In this document: positions 37,453 to 46,682 of the stretch, in pieces
How the letters are laid out: the number at the start of each line of letters is the position of its first letter
Numbering within the stretch: the first letter of the stretch is position 1
Assembly: GCF_023516495.1 (NCBI RefSeq)
Contig: NZ_JAMGBC010000001.1
Coordinates: 434,001 to 498,000, forward strand
Length of the DNA stretch: 64,000 bases
Reading direction: 5' to 3'
Origin: Sphingomonas anseongensis
GTDB lineage: Bacteria; Pseudomonadota; Alphaproteobacteria; Sphingomonadales; Sphingomonadaceae
Program-made: the position numbers and the translations under genes
Notes under the pieces: generated by a model
The model's database searches: none
Told to the model about the DNA's origin: nothing
What the model saw: only the letters and a program-made list of their open reading frames with translations

Positions 37453-37665
37453 CTATTCGCCTTCCAGCGGAAGCGTGTCCTCTTCCGCTTTAGATGCGCC
37501 GAGCTTTTCCCTGATCCGCTCGACGTCATCGTCACTCGGTGGCTCGGGAAGCTCATCCTCGCTCGGCGCCAGGCTGTCGTCCGGAATCCCCGGGCCAGTT
37601 CCGGCGATCGTTTCGTCAACCGACCGGTCATTGGTTCCGGGCGTGATTTTCTCTCGCTCGTCCAT
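37453..37665 (-). CDS. small acidic protein of unknown function
   Basis: The 70-residue protein is rich in Asp, Glu and Pro and looks disordered apart from a short helix (about 48-60, DDVERIREKLGAS). The ribosome binding site GAGGAGGAG at proper spacing makes it a likely real gene. It diverges from lon, with 86 bases between the two start codons. Confidence 0.65.
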   Translation of the reverse strand: MDEREKITPGTNDRSVDETIAGTGPGIPDDSLAPSEDELPEPPSDDDVERIREKLGASKAEEDTLPLEGE

Positions 37666-37716
37666 GGCTTTGCTCCTCCTCGGTCAGCGCGCCATCGCGT
37701 GACTTGTTCCAGCGCG

Positions 37717-37745
37717 TTGCGAAGCAGCCGAGCCCCGCCCATATA
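37717..37745 (+). promoter_or_regulatory. probable lon promoter, leaderless arrangement
   Basis: TTGCGA (37717-37722), a 17-base spacer and CATATA (37740-37745) form a housekeeping-type promoter. Transcription would begin about seven bases later, at the lon ATG itself (37752). There is no Shine-Dalgarno sequence before that ATG, which fits a leaderless message. Confidence 0.4.
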
Positions 37746-37751
37746 GGCGCC

Positions 37752-40151
37752 ATGACTCGCTTCCTCCCGCTTCTCCCACTTCGTGATATCGTCGTTTTCC
37801 CCCAGCGGATCGTCCCGCTGTTCGTCGGCCGCGAGAAATCCGTAACCGCGCTCGAGGCGGCGATGGCCGCCGACAAGGAGCTGTTCCTCGTCGCCCAGCT
37901 CGACCCGGCCGAGGACGATCCCGGCCGCGACGACCTCTATGACTTGGGTGTGGTCGCGACCGCGATGCAGCTTCTCAAGCTGCCCGACGGCACTGTCCGG
38001 GTGCTAGTCGAAGGCGCCAGGCGCGCCAGGCTCGTCGACTTGGTCGAGCGCGACGGCTTCGTCGCCGCAGAGATCGAGGAAATCGAGGACCAGACTGTCG
38101 ACGGACCCGAAGTCCAGGCGCTGATGCGCTCGGTCGTCGAGCAGTTCGACAATTACGCCAAGCTCAACAAGCGGCTTCCTCCGGAAACCGGAATCCAGCT
38201 TGCCGAGATCGAGGATCCGTCCATCCTCGCCGATGCCGTTGCTTCGAACCTGTCGATCAAGGTGGCAGACAAGCAGGCTGTCCTGGGCGAGCTTGCTCCC
38301 GCGCGCCGGCTGGAGATGGTGTTTGCCTTCATGGAAGGCGAGCTCGGCGTTCTCCAGGTCGAGAAGAAGATACGGAGCCGGGTCAAGCGCCAGATGGAGA
38401 AGACCCAGCGCGAATATTATCTGAACGAGCAGTTGAAGGCGATCCAGCGCGAGCTCGGCAACGAGGGCGAAGAGGGCGGCGACGAGCTCGCCGAGCTTGC
38501 CGCCAAGATCCGCAAGACCAAGCTTTCCAAGGAAGCCAAGGCGCGAGCCAACGCCGAGCTGAAGAAGCTGAGGGCGATGGCACCGATGTCGGCCGAGGCG
38601 ACGGTCGCCCGCAACTATCTTGACGTCCTGCTGGGCCTTCCGTGGGGCAAGAAGTCCCGGGTGAAGAAGGACATCGCCGAAGCCCAGCAGATCCTCGACG
38701 AGGACCATTACGGTCTCGAGAAGGTGAAGGAGCGGATTGTCGAATATCTCGCGGTCCAGGCGCGCACCAACAAGCTCAAGGGGCCGATCTTGTGCCTCGT
38801 AGGACCCCCGGGCGTCGGCAAGACCTCACTGGGACGGTCCATCGCCCGGGCAACCGGCCGCGAGTTCGTTCGCCAGTCGCTCGGCGGAGTCCGCGACGAA
38901 GCCGAGATCCGCGGGCACCGCAGGACCTACATCGGCTCGCTTCCGGGCAAGATCATCGCCAACATCAAGAAGGCAGGGACGTCCAACCCGTTGTTCCTGC
39001 TCGACGAGATCGACAAGCTTGGCCAGGATTTCCGCGGCGATCCGGCGTCGGCACTGCTCGAAGTCCTCGATCCGGAGCAGAATGCGCGCTTCCAGGACCA
39101 TTATCTCGAGCTGGACTACGACTTGTCAGACGTGATGTTCGTCACGACCGCCAACTCGCTCGACATGCCCCAGCCGCTGATGGACCGGATGGAGATCATC
39201 CGGCTGGAGGGCTACACCGAGGCCGAGAAGGTGGAGATCGCTAAGCGCCACTTGATACCCAAGCAGATGGAAGCCCACGGAGTGAAGCCTGGCGAGCTGG
39301 TCTTCGCCGACGAGGGGCTCCGGGCGATCATCCAGCACTACACGCGGGAGGCCGGCGTCCGGACGCTCGAGCGTGAGCTAGCCAAGATTGCCCGCAAGAC
39401 GCTTCGCAAGATCCTCGAAGGCAAGGCCGACAAGGTCGAGCTGAGCGCTTCCAACGTGTCCGAATTCCTCGGGGTTCGTCGCTACCGCTACGGAATGGGA
39501 GAGGAGGAGGACCAGATCGGCGCCGTCACCGGGCTGGCGTGGACCGAAGTCGGGGGCGAGCTTCTGACCATCGAAGCGGTCACGGTTCCCGGCAAGGGCC
39601 AGATCAAGACAACCGGCAAGCTCGGTGAAGTGATGCAGGAATCGGTCCAGGCGGCGATGAGCTTTGTGAAGGCGCGCTCGCCCTCGTTCGGCGTGAAGCC
39701 GAGCCTGTTCGGCAAGAAGGACATCCACGTCCACTTGCCCGAAGGCGCTGTTCCCAAGGACGGCCCGTCCGCCGGAGTGGGCATGGTCACTGCGATGATT
39801 TCCACGCTGACCGGAATTCCCGTTCGGCGCGACGTCGCGATGACCGGAGAAGTTACGCTTCGCGGGCGGGTGCTGCCGATCGGCGGGCTGAAGGAAAAGC
39901 TGCTCGCGGCTCTTCGCGGCGGAATCAAGACGGTACTTATCCCCGGCGAGAACGAAAAGGACTTGGCGGAGATTCCGGACTCGGTGAAGGAAAGCCTCAA
40001 CATCGTCATCGTCAACCATGTCGACGAGGTGCTTCACCACGCGATGACGGAGCCGATGCGGCCCATCGAATGGACGGACCCCGACGAACATGCCGCGGAG
40101 CCGCCGATCCCGCCGGGAGAAGCTGGCGGGGAGCCGGCTGTCCGACACTAG
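37752..40151 (+). CDS. lon: ATP-dependent protease La (Lon)
   Basis: Lon is the AAA+ serine protease that degrades misfolded and regulatory proteins. The 799-residue product has the N-terminal substrate domain ([10 protein letters not shown]), Walker [16 protein letters not shown], Walker [13 protein letters not shown], and the Ser-Lys dyad in [11 protein letters not shown] (Ser) and [10 protein letters not shown] (Lys). I chose the ATG at 37752; the open frame extends upstream without stop but contains no ribosome binding site. A short Pro/Glu-rich tail follows the protease domain. Confidence 0.97.
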   Translation: MTRFLPLLPLRDIVVFPQRIVPLFVGREKSVTALEAAMAADKELFLVAQLDPAEDDPGRDDLYDLGVVATAMQLLKLPDGTVRVLVEGARRARLVDLVERDGFVAAEIEEIEDQTVDGPEVQALMRSVVEQFDNYAKLNKRLPPETGIQLAEIEDPSILADAVASNLSIKVADKQAVLGELAPARRLEMVFAFMEGELGVLQVEKKIRSRVKRQMEKTQREYYLNEQLKAIQRELGNEGEEGGDELAELAAKIRKTKLSKEAKARANAELKKLRAMAPMSAEATVARNYLDVLLGLPWGKKSRVKKDIAEAQQILDEDHYGLEKVKERIVEYLAVQARTNKLKGPILCLVGPPGVGKTSLGRSIARATGREFVRQSLGGVRDEAEIRGHRRTYIGSLPGKIIANIKKAGTSNPLFLLDEIDKLGQDFRGDPASALLEVLDPEQNARFQDHYLELDYDLSDVMFVTTANSLDMPQPLMDRMEIIRLEGYTEAEKVEIAKRHLIPKQMEAHGVKPGELVFADEGLRAIIQHYTREAGVRTLERELAKIARKTLRKILEGKADKVELSASNVSEFLGVRRYRYGMGEEEDQIGAVTGLAWTEVGGELLTIEAVTVPGKGQIKTTGKLGEVMQESVQAAMSFVKARSPSFGVKPSLFGKKDIHVHLPEGAVPKDGPSAGVGMVTAMISTLTGIPVRRDVAMTGEVTLRGRVLPIGGLKEKLLAALRGGIKTVLIPGENEKDLAEIPDSVKESLNIVIVNHVDEVLHHAMTEPMRPIEWTDPDEHAAEPPIPPGEAGGEPAVRH

Positions 40152-40182
40152 GACGCTTTGCGGACCGGAAGGCCTTTGACTT

Positions 40183-40200
40183 AGGCGCGCAACCGCGCCT
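40183..40200 (+). terminator. possible lon terminator hairpin
   Basis: AGGCGCG, a CAAC loop and CGCGCCT form a perfect 7-bp GC-rich hairpin 31 bases after the lon stop, followed by only a short TT stretch. The same bases lie between TTGACT (40176) and TTTAGT (40200), which could be a hupB promoter, so the role is uncertain. Confidence 0.35.
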
Positions 40201-40258
40201 TTAGTCACGACAGTTGATTGCGCGAGTCTTGCGCTAGAGTACGGGGAGCGGCGAGCGA

Positions 40259-40531
40259 ATGAACAAGCAGGAATTGATCGGCCATGTCGCCGACCGCGCA
40301 GGATTCAGCCGCAGCGATGCGGCCCGGGCGGTCGAGACGATGCTCGAGGTGATCACCTCCGCGCTGAAGCGCGGCGACGAGGTCAGGCTGGTCGGTTTCG
40401 GCAATTTCTCCGTCACCCGACGCAAGGCCTCAACGGGCAGGAACCCGCGCACTGGCGAACCGATGCAGATCAAGGCGACCTCGCAACCGAAGTTCCGTCC
40501 CGGCAAGGTGCTCAAGGACGCCGTTCAATAG
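40259..40531 (+). CDS. hupB: DNA-binding protein HU
   Basis: HU bends DNA and organises the nucleoid. The 90-residue protein is full length and has the family core GFGNFSVTRRKASTGRNPRTGE with the DNA-clamping arm, starting MNKQELIGHVADRAGFSRSD. It lies downstream of lon as in many proteobacteria. A GGGGAG sequence about 16 bases upstream and AGCGGCGAG nearer the ATG may serve as ribosome binding site. Confidence 0.96.
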   Translation: MNKQELIGHVADRAGFSRSDAARAVETMLEVITSALKRGDEVRLVGFGNFSVTRRKASTGRNPRTGEPMQIKATSQPKFRPGKVLKDAVQ

Positions 40532-40536
40532 CGGTG

Positions 40537-40565
40537 CTGGACAGGCGGGACGGGCGGACTATATC
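40537..40565 (+). promoter_or_regulatory. promoter for tRNA-Val
   Basis: CTGGAC (40537-40542), 17 bases and TATATC (40560-40565) form a fair promoter ending 23 bases before the tRNA. The TATATC box matches that used by the tRNA-Met gene at 52510. Confidence 0.4.
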
Positions 40566-40588
40566 CGCGCTCCTTCCCGCAAAGGCGC

Positions 40589-40663
40589 GGGCGCGTAGCT
40601 CAGTGGTAGAGCACACCCTTCACACGGGTGGGGTCGTAGGTTCAATCCCTACCGCGCCCACCA
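40589..40663 (+). tRNA. tRNA-Val (anticodon CAC)
   Basis: A 75-base cloverleaf with acceptor GGGCGCG/CGCGCCC, anticodon stem CACCC/GGGTG enclosing TTCACAC (anticodon CAC), T arm GGTTCAATCC and encoded CCA. Confidence 0.96.
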
Positions 40664-40713
40664 TCTCGACGGTCGAACTGCTCCGAACGCCGTACGGCGG
40701 AGCGCCGTGCTTA

Positions 40714-40730
40714 CGAGTCCTCCGGACTCG
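40714..40730. terminator. hairpin between tRNA-Val and the Crp-type gene
   Basis: CGAGTCC, a three-base loop and GGACTCG form a perfect 7-bp stem between the convergent tRNA-Val and Crp-type genes. No T-tract follows on either strand, so this is at best a weak or factor-dependent terminator. Confidence 0.3.
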
Positions 40731-40742
40731 CTGCCGTGACGC

Positions 40743-41462
40743 TTACTCCAGGTAGGCGGGCTGGAAGCTGGCGATCCGCCGAAGCTCACGCCAGTCGCGG
40801 AAGGCAATCTCGCGGCCTGCCCGCTCGATCAGCCCCTGGCGCTCGAGGTCGGCGAACACCCGGTTCACGTTGACCGAGGTCTGGCCGGTGATGTCGGCGA
40901 TCTGCTGCTGCGTGAAGGGGTTGAGCATCATCTCACTCTCGATATCGACCCCGCTTCGAACCGCGGTCTCGCAGAGCAGGTGAGCAACGCGGGCAACGGA
41001 ATCGCGACGCCCGCAATTGACCAGCCATTCGTAGCCGATCGCTTCGTTGCGCTGGATCAGGCGCCAGAAGAAGGACTGGAGCGTGGGGTTTTTCTCGACC
41101 AGTGCGTTGAAGTCGCTGGCGCTTCCGACCATCACTTCGCTTCGTACGATGCCCTGGATCCCGTAGCTTGCATTCCCGTCGCGCGGGAGGATGCCTTCGC
41201 CCGGAAACCGAAGAGCGACGATCTGCCGACGGCCGGAGCCCTCTGTCTTGTATTTAGCAAGGATCCCAGTGCGAACGAACATTACTTCGTCGCGAAGAGT
41301 TCCGCTTTCGCGAAACGGCCGTCGAGGGTCTACGTGCACGACCCTGTGCGGCATCGCTTCAAGCATCGCAGCAATGCGCGGCTCTAGGCCCGCAGCGACC
41401 AGCGTCTCTTTTAGAGTCGCGCGCGGAGACGCGGCTGAGCGTGGCCGGCGACTCGTCAGCAT
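40743..41462 (-). CDS. Crp/Fnr family transcriptional regulator
   Basis: The 239-residue protein has an N-terminal cyclic-nucleotide-like sensor domain (about 30-140, DEVMFVRTGILAKYK and RQIVALRFPGEGI) and a C-terminal winged helix (about 165-225, FTQQQIADITGQTSVNVNRV as recognition helix). It lacks the N-terminal Cys cluster of Fnr, so it is unlikely to bind an Fe-S cluster there. The effector is unknown. I chose the ATG at 41462 because GGGAGA lies eight bases upstream; earlier in-frame ATGs at 41486 and 41510 have no ribosome binding site. Confidence 0.88.
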   Translation of the reverse strand: MLTSRRPRSAASPRATLKETLVAAGLEPRIAAMLEAMPHRVVHVDPRRPFRESGTLRDEVMFVRTGILAKYKTEGSGRRQIVALRFPGEGILPRDGNASYGIQGIVRSEVMVGSASDFNALVEKNPTLQSFFWRLIQRNEAIGYEWLVNCGRRDSVARVAHLLCETAVRSGVDIESEMMLNPFTQQQIADITGQTSVNVNRVFADLERQGLIERAGREIAFRDWRELRRIASFQPAYLE

Positions 41463-41799
41463 TTGCAGTTCTCCCTCGTACAACATGAGCCGTACTGTTG
41501 TTGCGCGCAAGGAGAAACACCTGCTCTGGGTAAGTAATTCAGACTAAGGCCGCCGTTTTAGCTGTTCAGGACTGGTTTTTCCTTTTCCGAAGCCAGTTGC
41601 GGGCACTATCTTTAGTATAGGTCAAGGAAACTGCCGGGACATTAGTGCGCGCTTGTCCGTGCCGGAAACCGGACATCGCCAAAAGGGCCGCCGGCATAGC
41701 GTTCGCCACCCTGTTTCGCCCTTGGTTCGGGTTGCGTTCAGGGGCGGCCAACCCTAAGGAGCGCGCGCGGTTTGGGGACGCTTCCCAAGGCGCGTCATG
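41463..41799. other. intergenic region upstream of tRNA-His
   Basis: This 337-base stretch separates the Crp-type gene from tRNA-His and holds no supported gene. A leftward open frame that spans it also crosses the tRNA and the dehydrogenase gene and is rejected. TTGCGT (41732-41737), 17 bases and TAAGGA (41755-41760) may be the tRNA-His promoter. The AT-richer part (41511-41640) probably carries the promoter of the Crp-type gene. Confidence 0.5.
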
Positions 41800-41876
41800 G
41801 CGATCGTAGCTCAGCTGGTTAGAGCACTGGTTTGTGGTACCAGGGGTCGGGGGTTCAAGTCCCCTCGATCGCCCCA
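41800..41876 (+). tRNA. tRNA-His (anticodon GTG)
   Basis: The cloverleaf has acceptor GCGATCG/CGATCGC, anticodon stem CTGGT/ACCAG enclosing TTGTGGT (anticodon GTG), T arm GGTTCAAGTCC and encoded CCA. The base at 41799 is G and faces C73, the G-1:C73 pair that marks tRNA-His, so the mature RNA begins at 41799. Confidence 0.96.
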
Positions 41877-41910
41877 CTTTCACTTCGATTGAACGGATGT
41901 CCGGAAAGAA

Positions 41911-42960
41911 ATGAACACGCCCTGGGGCTACCCCGATTTCGACGCTCACGAGGTTGTGCATTTCGTGGACGAGCCGGAGCACGGGCTTCGAGCGATTATC
42001 ATCATTCACTCCACCCATCTTGGCCCGGCGGCCGGCGGAGCGCGCTTCTGGCATTATGAGGATGCCGCGCAGGCGCTGACCGATGCGCTGAGGCTGTCGC
42101 GGGGGATGAGCTACAAGAATGCGATGGCGGGGCTTCCGCTCGGCGGTGGCAAGTCGGTGATCCTCGCCTCGCCGGATCGGCACAAGTCGCCGGAACTCCT
42201 CGCCGCGTTCGGCAAGGCGGTCGATCGCCTGTGCGGCCGCTACATCACCGCCGAAGACGTCGGAATGAGCGTCACCGACATGGTCGAGGTAAGCCGGCAG
42301 ACGAAGTTCGTCGCGGGTCTTCCCAACGATCGCGGCGACGTTGGCGGAGATCCCGGCCCGCATACGTCGCTTGGCGTCTTCCTCGGACTGAAGGCGGCGG
42401 TGAAGCGGGGGCTCGGCAAGGACAGCGTCGACGGGCTGCGCATCGCGCTGCAGGGCGCCGGCAGCGTCGCCAGCGGCGTTGCGATGCACGCTGCTGCCGA
42501 AGGGGCGAAGCTGTCGATCGCGGACGTCGACCAAGCGAAGGCGAAGAAGCTCGCCGACCAGACCGGCGGCACCGTCGTGGGCACCGATGAAGTGCTCTTC
42601 CTCGATGCGGACGTCGTCAGTCCCTGTGCGCTGGGAGCGATCCTGACCGAAGAAAGCATCGCCAGGCTCAACACCGGCATCGTTGCCGGCGGAGCGAACA
42701 ACCAGCTTGCCACTGCCGCGGATGGAGCGCGCCTCAACGACCGGGGCATTCTCTACGCGCCCGATTACGTGATCAACGCGGGCGGGATCATTAACGTCTG
42801 CACCGAGTATCTGGGCGACGGCGACGCCGCTCTGGTTCGCGAGCGAATCAGCGGCATTCCGACGCGGCTGGAGCAGATCTGGGCGGAAAGCGCCGAAACC
42901 GGCCGTGATCCCGCTGCAGTCGCGGACGCGATGGCGCAGCGCCTGATCGGCAGAGGCTGA
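41911..42960 (+). CDS. Glu/Leu/Phe/Val dehydrogenase (leucine dehydrogenase-like)
   Basis: The 349-residue enzyme deaminates a branched-chain or related amino acid with NAD. It has GPAAGGARFWHYEDAAQALTD, the active-site Lys in SYKNAMAGLPLGGGKSVI, EDVGMSVTDM and the Rossmann motif LQGAGSVASGVAMHA. Its length and the GPAAGGxR start fit leucine dehydrogenase better than glutamate dehydrogenase. ccmC follows after ten bases, an arrangement with no obvious functional reason. Confidence 0.88.
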   Translation: MNTPWGYPDFDAHEVVHFVDEPEHGLRAIIIIHSTHLGPAAGGARFWHYEDAAQALTDALRLSRGMSYKNAMAGLPLGGGKSVILASPDRHKSPELLAAFGKAVDRLCGRYITAEDVGMSVTDMVEVSRQTKFVAGLPNDRGDVGGDPGPHTSLGVFLGLKAAVKRGLGKDSVDGLRIALQGAGSVASGVAMHAAAEGAKLSIADVDQAKAKKLADQTGGTVVGTDEVLFLDADVVSPCALGAILTEESIARLNTGIVAGGANNQLATAADGARLNDRGILYAPDYVINAGGIINVCTEYLGDGDAALVRERISGIPTRLEQIWAESAETGRDPAAVADAMAQRLIGRG

Positions 42961-42970
42961 ACCGGAACCC

Positions 42971-43687
42971 ATGCACGCGCTCGCCAATCCGGCGCGTTTC
43001 CTTCGCCTGGCCCGGCCTGCGACCGGCTGGCTGCTCGCCATCGGCCTGGCGTTAGCGACCGCCGGAGTCATCGGCGGCCTCGCCATCGCTCCGCCGGACT
43101 ATCTGCAAGGCGAGACGGTGCGGATCATGTACGTCCACGTCCCCGCTGCCTGGCTGGGCATGGCCGGCTGGGCGGGCATCGCGGCCGCCGCGGTCAGCCA
43201 GCTTGTCTGGAGGCACCCGCTTGCCGCGGTCGCGGGGCGGGCGGTCGCGCCTTGCGGGGCGACCTTCACTGCAGCCTGCCTGATGACCGGATCCATCTGG
43301 GGCCGTCCAACCTGGGGTACCTGGTGGGAATGGGACGGCCGGCTAACGTCCATGCTCGTGCTGTTCTTCCTCTACCTCGGCTACATCGCCCTTGCCGCCG
43401 CCGAGAACGAGCGGAGCGGGGAAGGGCGCATCACCGCGATCTTCGGCCTCGTCGGGGCGATTAACCTGCCCATCATCCATTATTCGGTGCTTTGGTGGCG
43501 CACGCTCCACCAGGGGCAGAGCATCGGGATATCCGGATCCACCATCGACAATTCGATCCTGTGGCCGCTGTCGCTGACCTTCGTAGGCTTCACCTGCCTG
43601 TTCGCTGCTGCGGTGCTGATGCGGATGCGCGCCGAGCTCGCCCGCGCGAAGGTCGAAGCGCGGCTCAGAAGGGCGGCAGCAGAATGA
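42971..43687 (+). CDS. ccmC: haem exporter permease CcmC
   Basis: CcmC loads haem onto CcmE in the periplasm during cytochrome c maturation. The 238-residue protein has six membrane segments and the WWD-type haem signature WGRPTWGTWWEWDGRLTSML, with conserved His in MYVHVPAAW and IIHYSVLWWRTLHQG. It starts the ccmCDEFGHI operon; ccmA and ccmB are not in this window. The stop overlaps ccmD (ATGA). Confidence 0.95.
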   Translation: MHALANPARFLRLARPATGWLLAIGLALATAGVIGGLAIAPPDYLQGETVRIMYVHVPAAWLGMAGWAGIAAAAVSQLVWRHPLAAVAGRAVAPCGATFTAACLMTGSIWGRPTWGTWWEWDGRLTSMLVLFFLYLGYIALAAAENERSGEGRITAIFGLVGAINLPIIHYSVLWWRTLHQGQSIGISGSTIDNSILWPLSLTFVGFTCLFAAAVLMRMRAELARAKVEARLRRAAAE

Positions 43688-43818
43688 ACCCCTGGCCCTT
43701 CGTGATCGCAGCTTATGTCGTGATGCTGGGAGCCACGGCCGGGCTGCTTTTATTGTCTTACATCCGCATGGTCCGCGCCGAAGCGGAAGCCGACAAGCTT
43801 CGCGGCAATGATCTTTAG
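43684..43818 (+). CDS. ccmD: haem exporter protein CcmD
   Basis: This 44-residue protein is a single membrane helix (about 6-28, FVIAAYVVMLGATAGLLLLS) followed by a charged cytosolic tail, the CcmD form. CcmD helps release holo-CcmE from CcmC. It overlaps ccmC by four bases and ccmE by eleven. Confidence 0.85.
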   Translation: MNPWPFVIAAYVVMLGATAGLLLLSYIRMVRAEAEADKLRGNDL

Positions 43819-44257
43819 GCCCAAACACCAGCGGCTGGTCCTGATCGTCATTGCGCTCGTCGCTGTGGCCGCGGCGGTGCTTCTCGCCATGTGGGGGCTG
43901 AGGGATCGCGCCGCCTATTTCTATACCCCCGCCGAAGTCGCCAGCGGCAAGGCGGCCGTGGGGCAGTCAATCAGGATCGGAGGAATGGTCGAAACCGGCT
44001 CCATCCAGCGCCTGCCCGACGGGGTGACGATCCGCTTCACCATGGGCGATGGACAGGGCCGGGTTCCAGTGACCTTCCGGGGGATCGCGCCGGACCTGTT
44101 CCGAGAAGGAAGCGGAGCCGTCGCCGAGGGGCAGCTGTCGAGTGACGGCACCTTCGTTGCCGACAATATCCTTGCCAAGCATGACGAGCGCTACATGCCG
44201 CCCGAGCTTGGCAACCAGGCAGCGGAGCACAAGGCCGCGAAGACGGTGGAGAAGTGA
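43808..44257 (+). CDS. ccmE: cytochrome c maturation haem chaperone CcmE
   Basis: CcmE covalently carries haem from CcmC to CcmF. The 149-residue protein has an N-terminal anchor (about 9-28), an OB-fold domain and the haem-binding motif LAKHDERYMPPE, with the attachment His near residue 122. It ends with a short charged tail. The stop overlaps the GTG of ccmF. Confidence 0.95.
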   Translation: MIFRPKHQRLVLIVIALVAVAAAVLLAMWGLRDRAAYFYTPAEVASGKAAVGQSIRIGGMVETGSIQRLPDGVTIRFTMGDGQGRVPVTFRGIAPDLFREGSGAVAEGQLSSDGTFVADNILAKHDERYMPPELGNQAAEHKAAKTVEK

Positions 44258-46155
44258 TCGCCGAGGCGGGGCTCGCCGCATTGTGGCTGGCCGCAGGGCT
44301 GGCGCTCCTTCAGCTGCTTCTCGCATTCGGTCCGGCGGCGCTACGGACCACCAGCGCGGTGCGGTCGGTCGCAATCAGCGAAGGCGCGCTGACTCTCTTC
44401 GCGATGGCGATGCTCATGGTCGTGTTCGAGCGAACGGACCTGTCGGTCCTTTTGGTCGCGGAGAACAGCCACAGCGCCAAGCCCTGGCTTTACAAGCTCG
44501 CGGGCGCCTGGGGAAACCACGAAGGGTCGATGCTTCTGTGGGTGACGATCCTCGGGGTTGCCGGAGCGGCGCTCGCGGTCTTCTCGAGACGAATGGAGGA
44601 GCGGACGCTGACCGCCGCGCTTGGCGCGCAGGCAGCGCTTGCGCTCGGGTTCTTCACATTCCTGCTCCTGTCGTCGAACCCGTTCGCCCGGCTCAACCCG
44701 CCGGCGCTGGAGGGCAGGGGCCTCAACCCGCTACTCCAGGATCCCGGCCTCGTATTCCATCCACCGACGCTCTACCTCGGCTATGTCGGGCTGTCGGTGG
44801 CGTTCAGCCTTGCCGTCGGAGCACTTCTCACCGGCCGCGTCGATTCCGCGCTTGCCAAGGCGATGCGGCCGTGGGTCCTGGGCGCGTGGATCTTCCTGAC
44901 ACTGGGGATCACGGCGGGAAGCTACTGGGCCTATTACGAGCTCGGCTGGGGCGGCTGGTGGTTCTGGGACCCTGTCGAGAATGCGTCGCTGATGCCGTGG
45001 CTGGCCGCAACCGCACTGCTTCATTCCGTCAACGTTCTCGCCGCGCGGGATTCGCTTCGTGCCTGGACGGTGATGCTGGCGATGATCGCCTTTTCGATGT
45101 CGATGGTCGGCACCTTCCTGGTGCGTTCCGGAATCCTGACCTCGGTCCACGCCTTTGCGGTAGACCCGACCCGGGGGACGTTCCTGCTGGCGCTGCTTGG
45201 TCTCTACGTCGGCGCGGCCTTCGTCCTGTTCGCCGCGCGCTCGGGCAAGCTGGCCGAAGGGCCTCCATTCGAGCTGATGAGCCGCGAGGCAGCCTTGGTC
45301 GGGAACAACCTCCTGCTGACCGTCATCCTCGGCGTCGTCTTCGTCGGCACTTTGTACCCTTTGTTCGTCGAAGCCGCGACCGGCGACAAATTGTCGGTTG
45401 GCGCGCCTTATTTCGATTCCGTGGCAGGCCCGCTCGCGCTGCTTCTCGCAACCCTCGTGGGCGCTGGCCCGCTACTCAACTGGCGCCGGGACTCCGGTGA
45501 GCGGCTGAAGCGCCTCGCAGTGCCGGCGCTCGTGGGTGTCACCGTCGTGGTCATCGCCGTGGTGCTTTCCAGCGGTGGAAGCCTGCTCGCCAAGATTGGG
45601 CTGGGAGTCGCGGCGATGCTTGCCGTTGCCGCTTTCCTTCCGTTGATCGGGCGCAAGCTGAGGCGAACGCCGCTATCGACCTGGGGAATGGTCGTCGCGC
45701 ATTTCGGCGTCGCCGTTTCCATCGCCGGAATGGCGGGAAGCACGCTTCTGACCAAGGAGATGCTGACCGCGGCCCGGCCCGGGGAACAGGTCGCGATCGG
45801 TCCGTGGCTCATCCAGTTCGAGTCGGTCATTCCGGCCGCGGGCTCGAACTGGACCGCGCTCCAGGCGGAGCTTCGAGCGTCGAAGGGCGATGGCGTTTCG
45901 GTGCTCAGGCCGCAGTCGCGCTTCTACACCGACCCGCCGACCGAAACGACGGAGGCAGCAATCGAGACCGTGATGTCGGGGCAGCTCTACACTGTGCTCG
46001 GCAGGCCCGCCGAGGACGGTCGCTGGCAGCTTCGCCTGTGGTGGAAGCCGCTCGTCACGTTGATCTGGTTCGGAGGAGCGCTGATCGCGCTCGGCGGCGC
46101 ACTGGCCTTGGTCGGGCGCGCGTGGCGCGGCTGGCGGAAGGAGCGGGATGCATGA
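44254..46155 (+). CDS. ccmF: haem lyase subunit CcmF
   Basis: CcmF, with CcmH and CcmI, joins haem to apocytochrome c. The 633-residue protein has about 13 to 15 membrane segments and the WWD domain GWGGWWFWDPVENASLMPWL, plus HNHE-like haem-coordinating His residues. The start GTG overlaps ccmE and the stop overlaps ccmG (ATGA). Confidence 0.95.
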   Translation: MIAEAGLAALWLAAGLALLQLLLAFGPAALRTTSAVRSVAISEGALTLFAMAMLMVVFERTDLSVLLVAENSHSAKPWLYKLAGAWGNHEGSMLLWVTILGVAGAALAVFSRRMEERTLTAALGAQAALALGFFTFLLLSSNPFARLNPPALEGRGLNPLLQDPGLVFHPPTLYLGYVGLSVAFSLAVGALLTGRVDSALAKAMRPWVLGAWIFLTLGITAGSYWAYYELGWGGWWFWDPVENASLMPWLAATALLHSVNVLAARDSLRAWTVMLAMIAFSMSMVGTFLVRSGILTSVHAFAVDPTRGTFLLALLGLYVGAAFVLFAARSGKLAEGPPFELMSREAALVGNNLLLTVILGVVFVGTLYPLFVEAATGDKLSVGAPYFDSVAGPLALLLATLVGAGPLLNWRRDSGERLKRLAVPALVGVTVVVIAVVLSSGGSLLAKIGLGVAAMLAVAAFLPLIGRKLRRTPLSTWGMVVAHFGVAVSIAGMAGSTLLTKEMLTAARPGEQVAIGPWLIQFESVIPAAGSNWTALQAELRASKGDGVSVLRPQSRFYTDPPTETTEAAIETVMSGQLYTVLGRPAEDGRWQLRLWWKPLVTLIWFGGALIALGGALALVGRAWRGWRKERDA

Positions 46156-46682
46156 AGCGCAAATGGCTCCGCTTCGCTCCTGTGGCATTGTTTGTGCTGG
46201 TCGTCGCATCGCTCGTCTGGCGGCTCAGCCACCCGCCGGACACGACCGTTGAGTCGGAGATGATCGGCAAGGCGGTGCCCGGCTTCACGCTTCCGGCCGC
46301 ACTCGCGGGAACCGAAGCACTGTCGTCCGCCAATCTTGCCGACGGACGGCCCAAGCTGGTCAACTTCTTCGCGAGCTGGTGCGTGCCGTGCATCGGCGAG
46401 GCTCCGGTGTTGACCGAGCTCAAGCAGCAAGGCGTTCCCATCGTGGGGATCGCCGTTCGTGACAGGACCGACGATCTCGCTCGCTTCCTCGACGAGAACG
46501 GCAATCCATTCGAGCGGATCGGTGCCGACAGCCAAAGCAGGGTGCAGCTCAGCTTCGGCTCGTCAGGCGTTCCTGAGACGTTCGTCGTCGACGGTCGCGG
46601 AATCATCCGGCTGCAGCATATCGGCCCTATCGAGCCCGATGACGTGCCCGCATTGCTCGAGGCGGTGAGGAACGCGCGGTGA
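46152..46682 (+). CDS. ccmG: thiol:disulfide interchange protein DsbE (CcmG)
   Basis: The 176-residue membrane-anchored thioredoxin-fold protein (anchor about 7-24) has the active site FFASWCVPCIGEAP and GVPETFVVDGRGII with the cis-Pro loop. It reduces the CXXCH cysteines of apocytochrome c before haem attachment. It is coupled to ccmF upstream and ccmH downstream by four-base overlaps. Confidence 0.93.
   Translation: MKRKWLRFAPVALFVLVVASLVWRLSHPPDTTVESEMIGKAVPGFTLPAALAGTEALSSANLADGRPKLVNFFASWCVPCIGEAPVLTELKQQGVPIVGIAVRDRTDDLARFLDENGNPFERIGADSQSRVQLSFGSSGVPETFVVDGRGIIRLQHIGPIEPDDVPALLEAVRNAR

Noticed and set aside
41566-43086. Leftward open frame of 506 codons
   Set aside because: It lies antisense to the Leu/Glu-type dehydrogenase and crosses tRNA-His. 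The protein has no recognisable motif, while the opposite strand encodes a clear enzyme.
44142-45500. Rightward open frame of 452 codons
   Set aside because: It is an out-of-frame reading of ccmE/ccmF, Arg/Gly/Pro-rich as expected for a shadow frame in GC-rich DNA.
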